Shown one piece after another: positions 10,474 through 19,739 of a stretch of DNA of 64,000 nucleotides. Numbering within the stretch: position 1 is the first letter of the stretch; the number at the start of each line of letters is the position of its first letter. Source of the DNA: Desulfamplus sp. (GTDB lineage: Bacteria; Desulfobacterota; Desulfobacteria; Desulfobacterales; Desulfobacteraceae); NCBI GenBank assembly GCA_015232455.1, contig JADFZQ010000008.1, forward strand, positions 1 to 64,000. Direction: 5' to 3'. The notes below the pieces were generated by a model that ran no database searches, was not told the origin of the DNA, and was given only the letters and a program-made list of their open reading frames with translations. A program made the translations under genes and the position numbers.

Positions 10474-10502
10474 AAAAAAAAGGGCAACCGAAACGATTGC
10501 CC
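10474..10502 (-). terminator. Intrinsic terminator of the glutamate synthase operon
   Basis: On the minus strand a 9-bp stem (gggcaatcg pairing with cggttgccc, with one G-U pair) is followed by eight T residues, 36 bases after the stop of the GltD-like gene. It also separates that operon from the defence island. Confidence 0.85.
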
Positions 10503-10537
10503 TTTTAATATTTAAATAATACACTTTTAAATTTGTT

Positions 10538-13060
10538 TTACATCGGCTTATTTGTCTCAAGATTCCAAATACCACACGGACAAGCACCTCTACAGAAACC
10601 GCAGCCAATACACTTTTCAGGGTCTGCTTTGTATTCAAACGAGCCATCTTCTGACTCAAAACGCTCAATAGCACCTTCTGGGCAGACGTGAACGCAGATA
10701 CTGCAATCACGACAACGCCCGCAAGATGCACACTCTGACCCGCACTCTTGAAGTGAGTTGTAGCTTTTTATCATTGGATTGAAATACTCAAGAGATATTC
10801 GGGATTTATCAATCTCTTTGCGTGTATCAACAGGCTTTGGCTCTCTTCCAGCAATTATGCTGTCTATTGCTTCTGCTGTCCGTTTGCCCGCACCAATTGC
10901 ATGAGTTAAAAGACCTGGTCCAACAATATCTCCAATTGCAAAGACAGAAGAATCAGATGTCTGGTTAAACTCGTTTACAGAGACAAATCCATTACAAGTA
11001 GCAATATCTTTGCCAAGAAAATCAGTATCAGGAACATCACCAATTGAGATAACGACAGTGTCAGCCTCAAGAATTTCACCATCATCAAGGATTACGCCAT
11101 TTTGGGTTATCTCTTTTGTGAAACATGGATATTGAAATGTTGCACCAATAGCCTCTGCATCTTCTTTTTCCTTGCCAAAGGCAGCAGGTTTTTGAACATC
11201 AATCAAAGTTATAGTTTCAGCACCCATGCGGTGGGCTTCAGTTGCAACATCACAACCAACATTTCCAGCACCAATTATCACAACTTTTTTAAGAGGTTTT
11301 ATCTGATTATCAACAGCTTGATTTTCAACTTCTTTTACCTGATTATCATCTGTTTTCGTCTGACTATCACCCGCTTTTGTTTGGTTATCTTTTAATCTTA
11401 TTGATTTAACAAAAGCATCAATTTGATTTGATTGAGTCGCCTTTGCTTTAGCCAAGACGTCATTTGCAGAGATTGCAAACTCAATACCCTGAACAGGAAG
11501 CATTCGCGGCTTTTTAGCCCCTGCCGCAACAACTACATAATCAAACTCTTTTTTAATCTTCTGAAAATTTTTAGGCGTAATTTTTTGTTCAAGACGAATA
11601 TCTGAGATAAGTTTTTTTACCCGCTCAAGCTCTGATTGCAAAGTTTGTTGAGGTATTCTTGAATTTGGAATTACAGAAGAAATTTTTCCGCCAATCTCTT
11701 TTGCTTCATCAAATAGAATTGCTTCATGCCCTTTTAATGTAAGATGCCAAGCAGCAGAGATACCGCCAGGTCCTGCACCAATTACAGCGACCCTTTTGCC
11801 GCTTTTTTCAGCAACAGAGGGAAGATCATCAGAAGAGAGCTGGCTATTTTCTCCAGCACGCCCAAGAAGTTTGACATTAACTGGAGTCATATATTGAAGA
11901 TTTTTTGTGCAAGATGCCATACATGGATTTGGGCAGAGATAACCGCATACAGTTGCTGGAAAAGGGGTATATTTAAGCCCCATTGAAGTTGCCTCATCAG
12001 CAAGACCTTGACGGATAAGATGCCATCTTTCTTGAACAGGAATACCTGTTGGACAATTTGCCTGACAAGGAGCTTTATATTTTGCATGTTCCCAAACAGG
12101 AACAAATCTTCTCCAATCGCCTTTGGTTATAAGCGGAACAGTTCCTCTCTCAACCTCTTGGAGATCTCCTATGAGTCCTCCTTTTCCAAGCTCTCTATCC
12201 CAAACATCTTGACGGAATGAGTGCATTGAGAGGCGACCTTTCCCTATAACCTTTTCTTGCGGGGTCTTTGCTCTGATAAGTGTCCACTCTGATCTTTTGG
12301 ACAGCTTATCAAATAGCTCTATTTTATCGATTTTTTGTAGAAAAACCCGCAAGTTTGTGCAAAGCCAATTCCAGTCAATATCAGTTATTGGAATAGTTTT
12401 TGCGTCATTTTGGCTAAATCCAGTTACGTCTCCACGACAAAAGACCTTACCACCAACCATTCCAATCAATGGTCTATAACCTAAAACGCTCTCTTGCGAA
12501 ATTGCTTGTAGCTGCCCATTTTTAGATAGTTGGGAATCTTTAATTGCATTATATCCACATATAACCGCAATTCCACCAGCCATAAACTCCCCAAAGTAGT
12601 CGCCAGCAGAGCCAAGAACCCATAACTCAGGCGGTTCAAATCGGGGATTGCGTTTTGTCATTGTCATGCCTCTGGCACCTATATTGCCGCCAATATAGAC
12701 TTTGCCTTGTGCCCCGCCGTTCATAGCTCCATTTGACGCATTGCCATGAACAGTTATTTCAGCACCAGCATTGAGCCAGCCAATATCATCTGAAGCTGGT
12801 CCCATAACTTCAATTTCAGTATTAGGAAACCCAAGCGAACCAGTTCTCTGACCAGAGTGTCCCTGAATCCGTATCTTTATCTTATCTTTATCAGCTTTCC
12901 AGAGCCTTCCTCCAATGCCGTGCTGACCATAGGCATGAACCTCAATTGCTCTATGTCCCTGCTCAACAGCATTTTGAACCATCTCTTCAAGAACGCGAGA
13001 TGGTATTCTTTTATCACCCTGTCTGCCCGGAATATTTATATAAAATGTATTTGTATTCAT
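10538..13060 (-). CDS. gltD: Glutamate synthase subunit: GXGXG domain fused to GltD-type oxidoreductase and ferredoxin
   Basis: An 840-residue fusion. Residues 1 to about 250 form the GXGXG beta-helix normally found at the C-terminus of large GltB, with motifs such as HAYGQHGIGG and GGNIGARGMT. About 330-410 is the Cys-rich helical domain of GltD (CQANCPTGIP, CGYLCPNPC). An FAD site GAGPGG is near residue 430 and an NAD(P) site GAGNVG near 600. The C-terminus has two 4Fe-4S clusters (CGRCRDCSICVHVCP and CIGCGFCRGACP). It would move electrons from NAD(P)H or ferredoxin to the FMN subunit. Residues about 553-590 are a tandem D-N/S-Q-x-K repeat between the two nucleotide-binding domains, unusual for the family. 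It is third in the operon, 15 bases after the FMN subunit, with a terminator downstream. Confidence 0.88.
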   Translation of the reverse strand: MNTNTFYINIPGRQGDKRIPSRVLEEMVQNAVEQGHRAIEVHAYGQHGIGGRLWKADKDKIKIRIQGHSGQRTGSLGFPNTEIEVMGPASDDIGWLNAGAEITVHGNASNGAMNGGAQGKVYIGGNIGARGMTMTKRNPRFEPPELWVLGSAGDYFGEFMAGGIAVICGYNAIKDSQLSKNGQLQAISQESVLGYRPLIGMVGGKVFCRGDVTGFSQNDAKTIPITDIDWNWLCTNLRVFLQKIDKIELFDKLSKRSEWTLIRAKTPQEKVIGKGRLSMHSFRQDVWDRELGKGGLIGDLQEVERGTVPLITKGDWRRFVPVWEHAKYKAPCQANCPTGIPVQERWHLIRQGLADEATSMGLKYTPFPATVCGYLCPNPCMASCTKNLQYMTPVNVKLLGRAGENSQLSSDDLPSVAEKSGKRVAVIGAGPGGISAAWHLTLKGHEAILFDEAKEIGGKISSVIPNSRIPQQTLQSELERVKKLISDIRLEQKITPKNFQKIKKEFDYVVVAAGAKKPRMLPVQGIEFAISANDVLAKAKATQSNQIDAFVKSIRLKDNQTKAGDSQTKTDDNQVKEVENQAVDNQIKPLKKVVIIGAGNVGCDVATEAHRMGAETITLIDVQKPAAFGKEKEDAEAIGATFQYPCFTKEITQNGVILDDGEILEADTVVISIGDVPDTDFLGKDIATCNGFVSVNEFNQTSDSSVFAIGDIVGPGLLTHAIGAGKRTAEAIDSIIAGREPKPVDTRKEIDKSRISLEYFNPMIKSYNSLQECGSECASCGRCRDCSICVHVCPEGAIERFESEDGSFEYKADPEKCIGCGFCRGACPCGIWNLETNKPM
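11290..11399. repeat. Degenerate in-frame tandem repeat in gltD
   Basis: About 110 bp encode a run of 7-8-residue units resembling DNQTKAG, DSQTKTD and DNQVKEV. They form a polar linker insertion between conserved blocks of the oxidoreductase. Confidence 0.6.
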
Positions 13061-13075
13061 CTAAAAATTTTTCTC

Positions 13076-14728
13076 CTAAACAACATACTTGATATTTAGA
13101 CGCTGTGCCACCTGATAATCATCAATGCCAAGAGCATCAGACATACCAATAGGAAGAGATGTCGAGCGTCCTAACGGGGCTACAATTTTTTTAAGCTCAA
13201 TATCAAATGAGACAAAAAGATCGACAATTCGTTGGGCAACATCTTCTGGATCAAGCCTTCTGTAAAGCCTTGGGTCTTGTGAAGTTATACCTTTTGGACA
13301 GACACCTGTATTACACATATTGCACCTGTCAGTCTCAGTGCCAATACACCCTGCTGCTGCCTGCATCACATATTTTCCAATTTGAACTCCGCTTGCTCCA
13401 AGCATGATAAGTGCTGCTGCATTTGCTGCAAGATTTCCGTTTTTTCCAATACCACCACCTGCAAATATTGGCAGCTCATTTTGTTTTCCAAGTCTAACCA
13501 AATTGAGATAGTTATCTCTTATACAAGATGCAATTGGGTGTCCCATGTGATCCATAGATACTGAATAGGCAGCACCTGTTCCGCCATCTTCTCCGTCAAT
13601 TACAAGACCAGAGGCGTAATCGTTTCTTGTTAAGTTATTTAAAACAGCAAGAGATGTTGAAGATGCTGATATTTTTGGATAAACAGGCACTCTAAAGCCC
13701 CAAGCCATTGACATTGAGATGATCATTTTGGCAACAGACTCTTCAATTGAGTATTGTGTCTGATGAGTTGGAGGACTTGGTAAACTCACGCCTTGCGGCA
13801 CACCTCTGATTGCAGCAATAAGTTTATTGACTTTATGCCACATCAAAAGCCCGCCATCACCAGGTTTTGCACCTTGACCATATTTGATCTCAATAGCACA
13901 AGGATCCTCTTTCATGTATGGGATTGCATGGATAATCTCGTCCCAGCCAAAGTAACCGCTTGCAATCTGCAAGATTACATATTTTAGAAATCTGCTGCGT
14001 AAAAGTCGTGGTGGGCAACCACCTTCACCAGTTGACATTCTTACAGGCATTCCAAGTTGTTCATTTAGGTAGGCAATACCCATCTGAAGCCCTTCCCACA
14101 TTGTAGGAGACAAAGCACCAAATGACATTCCGCCAATAATAAGCGGATAGATCTCACGAACAGGCGGAATCCAGCCGTTATTTCTAAGGCGTGCCATATT
14201 CTCTTTTGGCGGCAAAATTCTTCCAAGCAAGGTTCTTAGCTCAAACTCGTGGCGTCCAGCATCAAGTGCTGGGTCTGTAAGCATTGATATTCTTATAAAC
14301 TTTATTCTATCAAGAAGAGAATTAGTTGAGTTTCTTCTGCCACCGCGTTTTCTTGGCTCTCCATCTTGATTTATGTGGAAACGATACCTGTCTGTCTCTT
14401 GATTTCTATGAGGTGCAATGGCATCATTTGGACATACCATTGAACACATAGCACACCCAATACACGCCTCTTCAATAGTTGTTTTCTGTTTAATTCCGTA
14501 ATAAGTTTCAAATTGAGAAAGCGATCTTTCTTCTGAAGAGTTAAGCAGACTTGAAGGATTTATAGCTGCAATGTTTCTCTTTCTAAAAACTGAAAGTTCA
14601 ATTGCCTGAACAGGACAGACAGCAGTGCATTGTCCGCACAGGGTGCATCTATCTTTTTTCCAATCAATCTGCCACGGCAGATCACTTAGACTTAAAGAGG
14701 AAGGTTTAATGGTTCTGTTTGACGACAT
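13076..14728 (-). CDS. gltB: Glutamate synthase FMN-binding subunit with N-terminal ferredoxin domains
   Basis: A 550-residue protein equivalent to the central/FMN domain of GltB. Two 4Fe-4S motifs precede the barrel (CTLCGQCTAVCP near residue 31 and CIGCAMCSMVCP near 88). The barrel contains STGEGGCPPRLL, KYGQGAKPGDGG and DGEDGGTGAAYSV, and ends with the cluster cysteines of CNMCNTGVCP. It makes glutamate from 2-oxoglutarate and ammonia delivered from the amidotransferase subunit. The start at 14728 has an AGGAG nine bases upstream. The coding region overlaps the 3' end of the amidotransferase gene by 37 bases. The separate-subunit, ferredoxin-bearing form is typical of archaea and many anaerobic bacteria. 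Confidence 0.93.
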   Translation of the reverse strand: MSSNRTIKPSSLSLSDLPWQIDWKKDRCTLCGQCTAVCPVQAIELSVFRKRNIAAINPSSLLNSSEERSLSQFETYYGIKQKTTIEEACIGCAMCSMVCPNDAIAPHRNQETDRYRFHINQDGEPRKRGGRRNSTNSLLDRIKFIRISMLTDPALDAGRHEFELRTLLGRILPPKENMARLRNNGWIPPVREIYPLIIGGMSFGALSPTMWEGLQMGIAYLNEQLGMPVRMSTGEGGCPPRLLRSRFLKYVILQIASGYFGWDEIIHAIPYMKEDPCAIEIKYGQGAKPGDGGLLMWHKVNKLIAAIRGVPQGVSLPSPPTHQTQYSIEESVAKMIISMSMAWGFRVPVYPKISASSTSLAVLNNLTRNDYASGLVIDGEDGGTGAAYSVSMDHMGHPIASCIRDNYLNLVRLGKQNELPIFAGGGIGKNGNLAANAAALIMLGASGVQIGKYVMQAAAGCIGTETDRCNMCNTGVCPKGITSQDPRLYRRLDPEDVAQRIVDLFVSFDIELKKIVAPLGRSTSLPIGMSDALGIDDYQVAQRLNIKYVV

Positions 14729-15822
14729 ATTTTTATCTCCTGCCGATCTGGTCCTACAATAACTGTATCAAGGTGCATGGGTTGAATATCTTTGCTCTTA
14801 TCTCTGTCTGGAATAACAGCATCAAGTCCACATATTTCAGAAGAGAATGCAAACATTCCAGCTCTTCCACCAACAACACCGGGTCTTAGTTTTTTTCTAT
14901 CCTGAGCCATAAACATTGTGTTGTCAGGAAGAGTGCCAATAACGCAATTTGGTCCGTCAATAATCAACTGTCTGCATGATTTCTTAAGGTGTTTTAGAAA
15001 AACAGCATCAGGGTGAGATTCAAGGTCTTTATCTTGAAGAGGAGTCATAACATGTTTGTAAGAATCTAATCCAAGCCCCAAACCTGACATTGTATAGTGG
15101 AGAATATGTGTAAAGACCTCAGAATCAGATTGGTAGCCTGTGTATCCCGGAAAACCTCTGCTTGAAAGAAAATCTCTGATTGGAATAAATGCTGTATTTT
15201 CACCATTGGTCATGGTTGAGTAACCTTTGATAAAAAAAGGATGGCAAGCGTAGAGGTTAATAGCGTAATTTGTGTTCTGTCTTCCTTGCACCATAATTGT
15301 TCTTGCCTTTAAATCTTTTCTATCTAAACCGAGATAACGTCCAATTTCAAGAGGGTCTCCAAGCTCTTTAATGATTATTGTGTCTGGCCAGAAGGAAAAG
15401 ACAATCATATCCTCTTTCTCTTCACCCATTTCACGAATCTTAAGGCGGGTCATCATAAGTCTTGTTGTAAGCTCTTTTTGATCAAGACTATCCCATGATT
15501 CAGGATATTCATAGGCACGCAACAGATAAAGACCTCTTTTGGGGATACCTTCCATTTTTATCTTTGGAACTTTAATACTCATCTTGTATTTGGTCATAAA
15601 ACCTTGTTCCATCATAAAAAAGTCAAGTTTCCTTATTCCCTCTTCAGTGAAGATGCCAGAAAGGATTGGGGCATCTTTCATCTCTTCAAAAGGACCACCG
15701 AGATCGCGAAGCAAGATACCAACACCAGAGCCATCATGCCCCTCTTTCATAACATCAAGAGCTTTTATGGCTTCCATTGGAGATACAGGTTCTTTGCTTG
15801 TAAGTGCAAACAGACGGCACAT
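14692..15822 (-). CDS. Glutamate synthase glutamine amidotransferase subunit (class II)
   Basis: A protein of 376 residues equivalent to the N-terminal amidase domain of GltB. The start is set at ATG 15822, because it gives Met-Cys-Arg-Leu-Phe, exposing the catalytic Cys after Met removal, and has AAGGAG eight bases upstream. A longer frame from 15849 would bury this Cys. Motifs include EGHDGSGVG (near residue 28) and TMTNGENTAF, which bind glutamine in class II amidotransferases. It hydrolyses glutamine to glutamate and ammonia for the FMN subunit. First gene of the three-gene operon 15822-10538. Confidence 0.92.
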   Translation of the reverse strand: MCRLFALTSKEPVSPMEAIKALDVMKEGHDGSGVGILLRDLGGPFEEMKDAPILSGIFTEEGIRKLDFFMMEQGFMTKYKMSIKVPKIKMEGIPKRGLYLLRAYEYPESWDSLDQKELTTRLMMTRLKIREMGEEKEDMIVFSFWPDTIIIKELGDPLEIGRYLGLDRKDLKARTIMVQGRQNTNYAINLYACHPFFIKGYSTMTNGENTAFIPIRDFLSSRGFPGYTGYQSDSEVFTHILHYTMSGLGLGLDSYKHVMTPLQDKDLESHPDAVFLKHLKKSCRQLIIDGPNCVIGTLPDNTMFMAQDRKKLRPGVVGGRAGMFAFSSEICGLDAVIPDRDKSKDIQPMHLDTVIVGPDRQEIKICRQTEPLNLPL

Positions 15823-15915
15823 TATTCTTTTCTCCTTAGTTATTTTCAATTGTTTGGGCGATGTAATTTGTTTAAATATAATCTCTTAAGCAAACATATA
15901 AAGCTGGTTACTATA

Positions 15916-15952
15916 TTCAGAAAAAGATAGTTTTTCAATATCTTTTTCTGAA
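15916..15952. promoter_or_regulatory. Perfect 14-bp inverted repeat upstream of the glutamate synthase operon
   Basis: ttcagaaaaagata at 15916-15929 and its exact reverse complement at 15939-15952 flank a 9-base loop, about 95 bases before the first operon gene. There is no T-run on the minus strand, so it looks like an operator or structured 5' region rather than a terminator. The rest of the roughly 300-base gap to nagZ shows no convincing gene. Confidence 0.4.
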
Positions 15953-16120
15953 GTATATTTTGAATAGCTTGAATTTTACTGTTAAGATTTTTGGTTATAT
16001 GAGGAAATATTTGAGGGTTTGTCGGGAAACATAGGGGTTGAAAAAATAAGAGAGGTAGAATTTTATCATGCAATTGATAGTTTTTATAAAAAGCTGCATT
16101 TGTTCTCAAGTTTCTCAATT

Positions 16121-17188
16121 TTAGAGCATATTATCAAGATATCTTCTTTTTAGTGAATCTATCCTTTGTGATGATTCAATCGCCTTTTGATAAAATTTCT
16201 CATCAGTTGCAATTAAAGTTTTAATCTCATTAAATGCTGTTTCAATGGCAGCTCCTTTATGACATATCAACGCAATATCCACCTCTGCGTTTAAAATATG
16301 TTTTATACTTGTTGGAATATCAAATTTTATAGCTTTCATATCTAAATCATCGGTCATCACAACACCCTGATAACCCATCTCATCACGAAGAAGCCTTTTA
16401 GCAATATTGTAAGATAGGCTTGCTGGCAACTCATTATCAAGTGCTGAATATAAAATGTGTGAAAGCATAATTCCCGCAACATTTGATTTTATAGCTGCTT
16501 TAAATGGAATCAGATCAGATAATTCCATAAGTTTTCTATCAGCCTCTCTCTGACCAAGAATTGGCAGCTCTAAATGGGAATCTCTTGTAGTTCTACCTAT
16601 ACCCGGAAAATGTTTTGCTACAGCCATTATTCCACTTTTTTGAAAAGTATCTATTACACAAGAGCCAAGTTTTGCTACATTTTCAGGAGTTCCATGAAAT
16701 GCTCGGTTAATCATAATACTTTCAAAATTCCCTCTTAAATCATCAATATTTGGAATATCTTTTGGCTCTGGGATAAAATCCATAACTGGAGCAAAATTCA
16801 TATTAATATTAACTGATTTAAGCTCTCTTGCCACAATAGTTGCAAAATTTTTAGCATCATCAATATCTTTAATGTAGGGATTGCCCTGAAACTCTGTGAA
16901 ATCTGGCTTTTTTAGTCTTGCAACCTTTCCTCCTTCTTGATCAATCGCGATAAAAAGAGGTGGTAAATTGCACGACTTTGCATAATCTTGAGCAGATTTG
17001 CAAAGTTCTTTTACCTGAGCTGCTGATTTAATATTTATTGCAAATAGTATAATCCCAGCAACCTTAATATCTCTAATAAGAGCTTTAAGTTCTAAATTGA
17101 GTTCAACTCCTTCAAACCCAACCATAAGACGTTGCCCAGCAAGCAGAGAAATATCATCACTATTTAATATATCTTTTTTATCTGACAT
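16121..17188 (-). CDS. nagZ: Beta-N-acetylhexosaminidase, GH3 family
   Basis: A 355-residue glycoside hydrolase family 3 enzyme of the short, single-domain NagZ type. Visible motifs are AIDQEGGKVARL, the KHFPGIGRTTRDSH loop near residues 190-204 that carries the general acid/base His, and MTDDLDM near residues 277-283 with the nucleophilic Asp. It removes N-acetylglucosamine from peptidoglycan fragments during cell-wall recycling. There is no signal peptide, so it should be cytoplasmic, as in Gram-negatives. It appears to be a single gene: a terminator of the larA operon precedes it and the glutamate synthase operon follows it on the same strand. Confidence 0.93.
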   Translation of the reverse strand: MSDKKDILNSDDISLLAGQRLMVGFEGVELNLELKALIRDIKVAGIILFAINIKSAAQVKELCKSAQDYAKSCNLPPLFIAIDQEGGKVARLKKPDFTEFQGNPYIKDIDDAKNFATIVARELKSVNINMNFAPVMDFIPEPKDIPNIDDLRGNFESIMINRAFHGTPENVAKLGSCVIDTFQKSGIMAVAKHFPGIGRTTRDSHLELPILGQREADRKLMELSDLIPFKAAIKSNVAGIMLSHILYSALDNELPASLSYNIAKRLLRDEMGYQGVVMTDDLDMKAIKFDIPTSIKHILNAEVDIALICHKGAAIETAFNEIKTLIATDEKFYQKAIESSQRIDSLKRRYLDNML

Positions 17189-17220
17189 ATTTAACCATCA
17201 ATGTCCTTGTTAATATATTT

Positions 17221-17251
17221 AAAAAAAATAGGGCAACTACAGAAGTTGCCC
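17221..17251 (-). terminator. Intrinsic terminator after larA
   Basis: An 8-bp stem (gggcaact/agttgccc) with a 5-base loop is followed on the minus strand by TA and eight T residues. It lies about 70 bases beyond the larA stop and before nagZ. Confidence 0.85.
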
Positions 17252-17319
17252 CTAAAATTTTAACAATGAAAACTCAACTTATAGCCTAACTCAGAGAAGT
17301 ATATGTTAAATAATAATAA

Positions 17320-18570
17320 CTACTTAACCATTGGCACTGTAAGACTTCCATCCATAAGGAATAAAATATCTGCATTTCCGCCTTTTTGTTTAATTGCCGC
17401 ATCTAAAGCATTTTGCAGTGAATTAAATGGCTTTATGAATAGCTTTTCTAAAGTATCTGGCTCAATATCTGTTACACCCCACATCTCTGCCCAAAGACCT
17501 ATTTCAGCCATTTTTGCAGCTTTGTGATACCCAAGTTTATAGCCCTTTTCAATAGTATCAAGAACCTCTTTTGGAGAATCACAGCTACTTAAAAGATCAG
17601 CAAATGCTTTGCCGCCGATTCCGCAGCGGCACTTTGCAACAAGAATCAAAATACCACCCTCTTTAAGGGCAAGTTTTCCATTATCAATACCCTTTTGAGC
17701 CTGATAAAGATCAATATCTGCTGGAAATTTTACTACAGATACAACAATATCAGCTTTCTTCTTAATAGAGACTGCAAAGACCTCATTTGCTCTATCAATT
17801 GCTGCTTCAAAAGATGCGTGAATATCTCCAGCAGTAACTGCATAGATTTTGTGGTTCTTATCAAGCACCGTCATTATTGAGAAAATCTCTTTTTCAACAG
17901 TTTTTAAAGCATCAATCATATCTTCATGCACAGGATTACCTTTAAGAGCAAGGGCAGAGGCTTGCGGCATTAAAGCCAATTTATGATTCTGCTCAATAGT
18001 CTTGTAGCCAGCAATTCCGGGAAGAAAAGATTTTCTACCGCCTGTGTAGCCAGCAAAGTAGTGAGGTTCAACAGAGCCAATAATTATAATTTTGTGGGCA
18101 TTAACTCCAGCTTTATGCACATACATTTCTGTGCCGTTTGACGATTTTCCAAGAAAAATCATCTCTTCATCTTTTTTAGCATCATGGACAATTATTTTAT
18201 CTTTGATATTTTCATAATGTGAACCAAATATCTGGATATATTCCTCTTCTGTAGGACCTCTATGTGCACCTGTTGCAATTATAAAATTTACTTTGATTCC
18301 TCTGTTTTTTATATCGTCCCAAATAACATCCATAACTGTTTTAGTTGGAGTTGGTCGTGTTGCGTCATTTACAATTATAAGCAAATTTCTTGCATCAGAT
18401 AGAAATTGAGCTAACGTCCCACTCTTACATGGGTTGTTCATTGCCTGCTCGATAACTTCAACTGGATTGCCAATTGCCACATCATTTGCCTCAAGAAAAC
18501 TTGTGCTTATAGCATCGTTTATTTCAGCAGTTAGCTCTCCATCTTTTCCATAAGGTAAACTTATTTTCAT
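17320..18570 (-). CDS. larA: Nickel-dependent lactate racemase (LarA/DUF2088 family)
   Basis: A 416-residue LarA homologue. The N-terminal domain has NDATRPTPT and ATGAHRGPT (His near residue 98). The block EPHYFAGYTGGRKSFLPG gives His near 168 and Lys near 178, matching the catalytic His and the Lys that binds the nickel-pincer cofactor in characterised LarA. The enzyme interconverts L- and D-lactate or a related 2-hydroxy acid. It is the last gene of an operon with an FAD oxidase and an Fe-S protein, which fits conversion of one lactate isomer to the one the dehydrogenase uses. Cofactor synthesis genes larB, larC and larE are not in the window. The family includes enzymes for other 2-hydroxy acids, so lactate is the likeliest but not proven substrate. 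Confidence 0.87.
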   Translation of the reverse strand: MKISLPYGKDGELTAEINDAISTSFLEANDVAIGNPVEVIEQAMNNPCKSGTLAQFLSDARNLLIIVNDATRPTPTKTVMDVIWDDIKNRGIKVNFIIATGAHRGPTEEEYIQIFGSHYENIKDKIIVHDAKKDEEMIFLGKSSNGTEMYVHKAGVNAHKIIIIGSVEPHYFAGYTGGRKSFLPGIAGYKTIEQNHKLALMPQASALALKGNPVHEDMIDALKTVEKEIFSIMTVLDKNHKIYAVTAGDIHASFEAAIDRANEVFAVSIKKKADIVVSVVKFPADIDLYQAQKGIDNGKLALKEGGILILVAKCRCGIGGKAFADLLSSCDSPKEVLDTIEKGYKLGYHKAAKMAEIGLWAEMWGVTDIEPDTLEKLFIKPFNSLQNALDAAIKQKGGNADILFLMDGSLTVPMVK

Positions 18571-18677
18571 TACATATTTCCTTGATATGTTTTTGTTCTT
18601 TGTTAAGGAATTTCAATTTAACAATAATAGCAGAGAAGCCTGCTTATGTTATTAAGCAATTTTAATCATTGTTGGTA

Positions 18678-18712
18678 TAGATTTGACAGCTTTTAGAAAG
18701 TTGTCAAATCTA
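18678..18712. repeat. Dispersed palindrome (tagatttgaca type) between lactate genes
   Basis: Arms tagatttgaca (18678-18688) and tgtcaaatcta (18702-18712) form a hairpin 7 bases after the stop of the Fe-S gene, ahead of larA. A nearly identical palindrome occurs at 32659-32691, so it is a repeat family. No T-run follows. Confidence 0.7.
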
Positions 18713-18718
18713 TCAAAT

Positions 18719-19738
18719 CTAATCTGTAGAATACTTTGTATTTCTTATCTGCTGATTCATAGACCTTTCATCAACAAGTGGACCAAGTGTTTTTATCTTC
18801 TCCATAAAGTTATCAATAGCTTTTTGAAAGCCTGCTTTATCTCCGTGGGCAATATTGACAAGTTCGATCCTGTCAGGATTAATGTCAAGAGAGCTAAGTA
18901 TTGGTTTAAGTGCCTTTACACGCTTTGCAGATGTTAAATTTCCATCATTTTCGCACTCTCCTTCAGGACAACAGGCAACTAAAACTCCCCAAGCGTTTTC
19001 AAGAAATGGGTCAAGCATGAGAGGCTTTGTGAGCCTTCCACCACACATGGTTATCAAAATTTTGTATTCAGGATCAGGCTTTTCATAGATCGGAATATAT
19101 GATGACGATTCAGTATCGTAAGATGATGATTGCAAATCAGGATAATACGACCAATTACAACCAAATACGATAACCTTTGCCTCTTGCTTCTGGAGAAAAT
19201 CAGTTATTAACCGATTCAAATATACTCTATCTGTGCCATAAGTATGAGTTGAAGAGACACTCTGGTTTGGACAAAGAGAGGTGCATATTCCGCAGCTTTG
19301 GCACATTATTGAGTCTGTAACAATATGTCCATCTTTGAAATAGCGTGCATCGTGTGGGCAGGCTCTAACGCATGTAAGGCAATTTCCACAGCCACTTCCA
19401 GTTACTGAGGTAGTTCCAGTAGTATCAAACTCAGTATTTACAAAATCAGCTCTTGCATCAGCAAAGATTTCAGTTAAAGGCACACCGCTTGAACAAGCAG
19501 CAACACACTGTTGACAGTTGAAGCAGGAAAATATTTTATCTGCCATATATTTTGATGGTTCAAGCTGACACGAGAGTAATCCATAAAGCATAATAAGTTT
19601 TGCCCGTGGTGCATCAGTCTCCCAACGGGTATGCTTAAATACAGGGCAATGTTCATAGCAATATCCACAACGGATACATTTATCAAGAGTGTTTCTCCAC
19701 TTTAAAAGATGATTTAGTTCAAATTTTCTTTTTTGCAT
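18719..19738 (-). CDS. Fe-S protein with MvhD/FlpD-type C-terminal domain, partner of the lactate dehydrogenase
   Basis: A 339-residue protein. The first half has two Cys-rich blocks of the GlcF/HdrD kind (CIRCGYCYEHCP and CFNCQQCVAACS), then two more ferredoxin motifs (CGNCLTCVRACP and CQSCGICTSLCP). The last ~150 residues resemble the hydrogenase iron-sulfur subunit MvhD/FlpD: VIVFGCNW, LITMCGGRL and VACCPEGECENDGN, ending near KTLGP. That domain normally passes electrons to heterodisulfide reductase HdrA in flavin-based bifurcation complexes. The fusion suggests lactate electrons may enter an Hdr-like complex rather than the quinone pool. A 'SSSYDTESSSY' insertion interrupts the MvhD-like part. 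The gene starts one base after the dehydrogenase stop. Fe-S assignments are firm; the electron route is inference. Confidence 0.8.
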   Translation of the reverse strand: MQKRKFELNHLLKWRNTLDKCIRCGYCYEHCPVFKHTRWETDAPRAKLIMLYGLLSCQLEPSKYMADKIFSCFNCQQCVAACSSGVPLTEIFADARADFVNTEFDTTGTTSVTGSGCGNCLTCVRACPHDARYFKDGHIVTDSIMCQSCGICTSLCPNQSVSSTHTYGTDRVYLNRLITDFLQKQEAKVIVFGCNWSYYPDLQSSSYDTESSSYIPIYEKPDPEYKILITMCGGRLTKPLMLDPFLENAWGVLVACCPEGECENDGNLTSAKRVKALKPILSSLDINPDRIELVNIAHGDKAGFQKAIDNFMEKIKTLGPLVDERSMNQQIRNTKYSTD

Positions 19739-19739
19739 T

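Noticed and set aside
15846-16118. 90-codon minus-strand frame between nagZ and the glutamate synthase operon
   Set aside because: Composition follows the AT-rich intergenic DNA, it crosses the perfect inverted repeat and it has no ribosome binding site.
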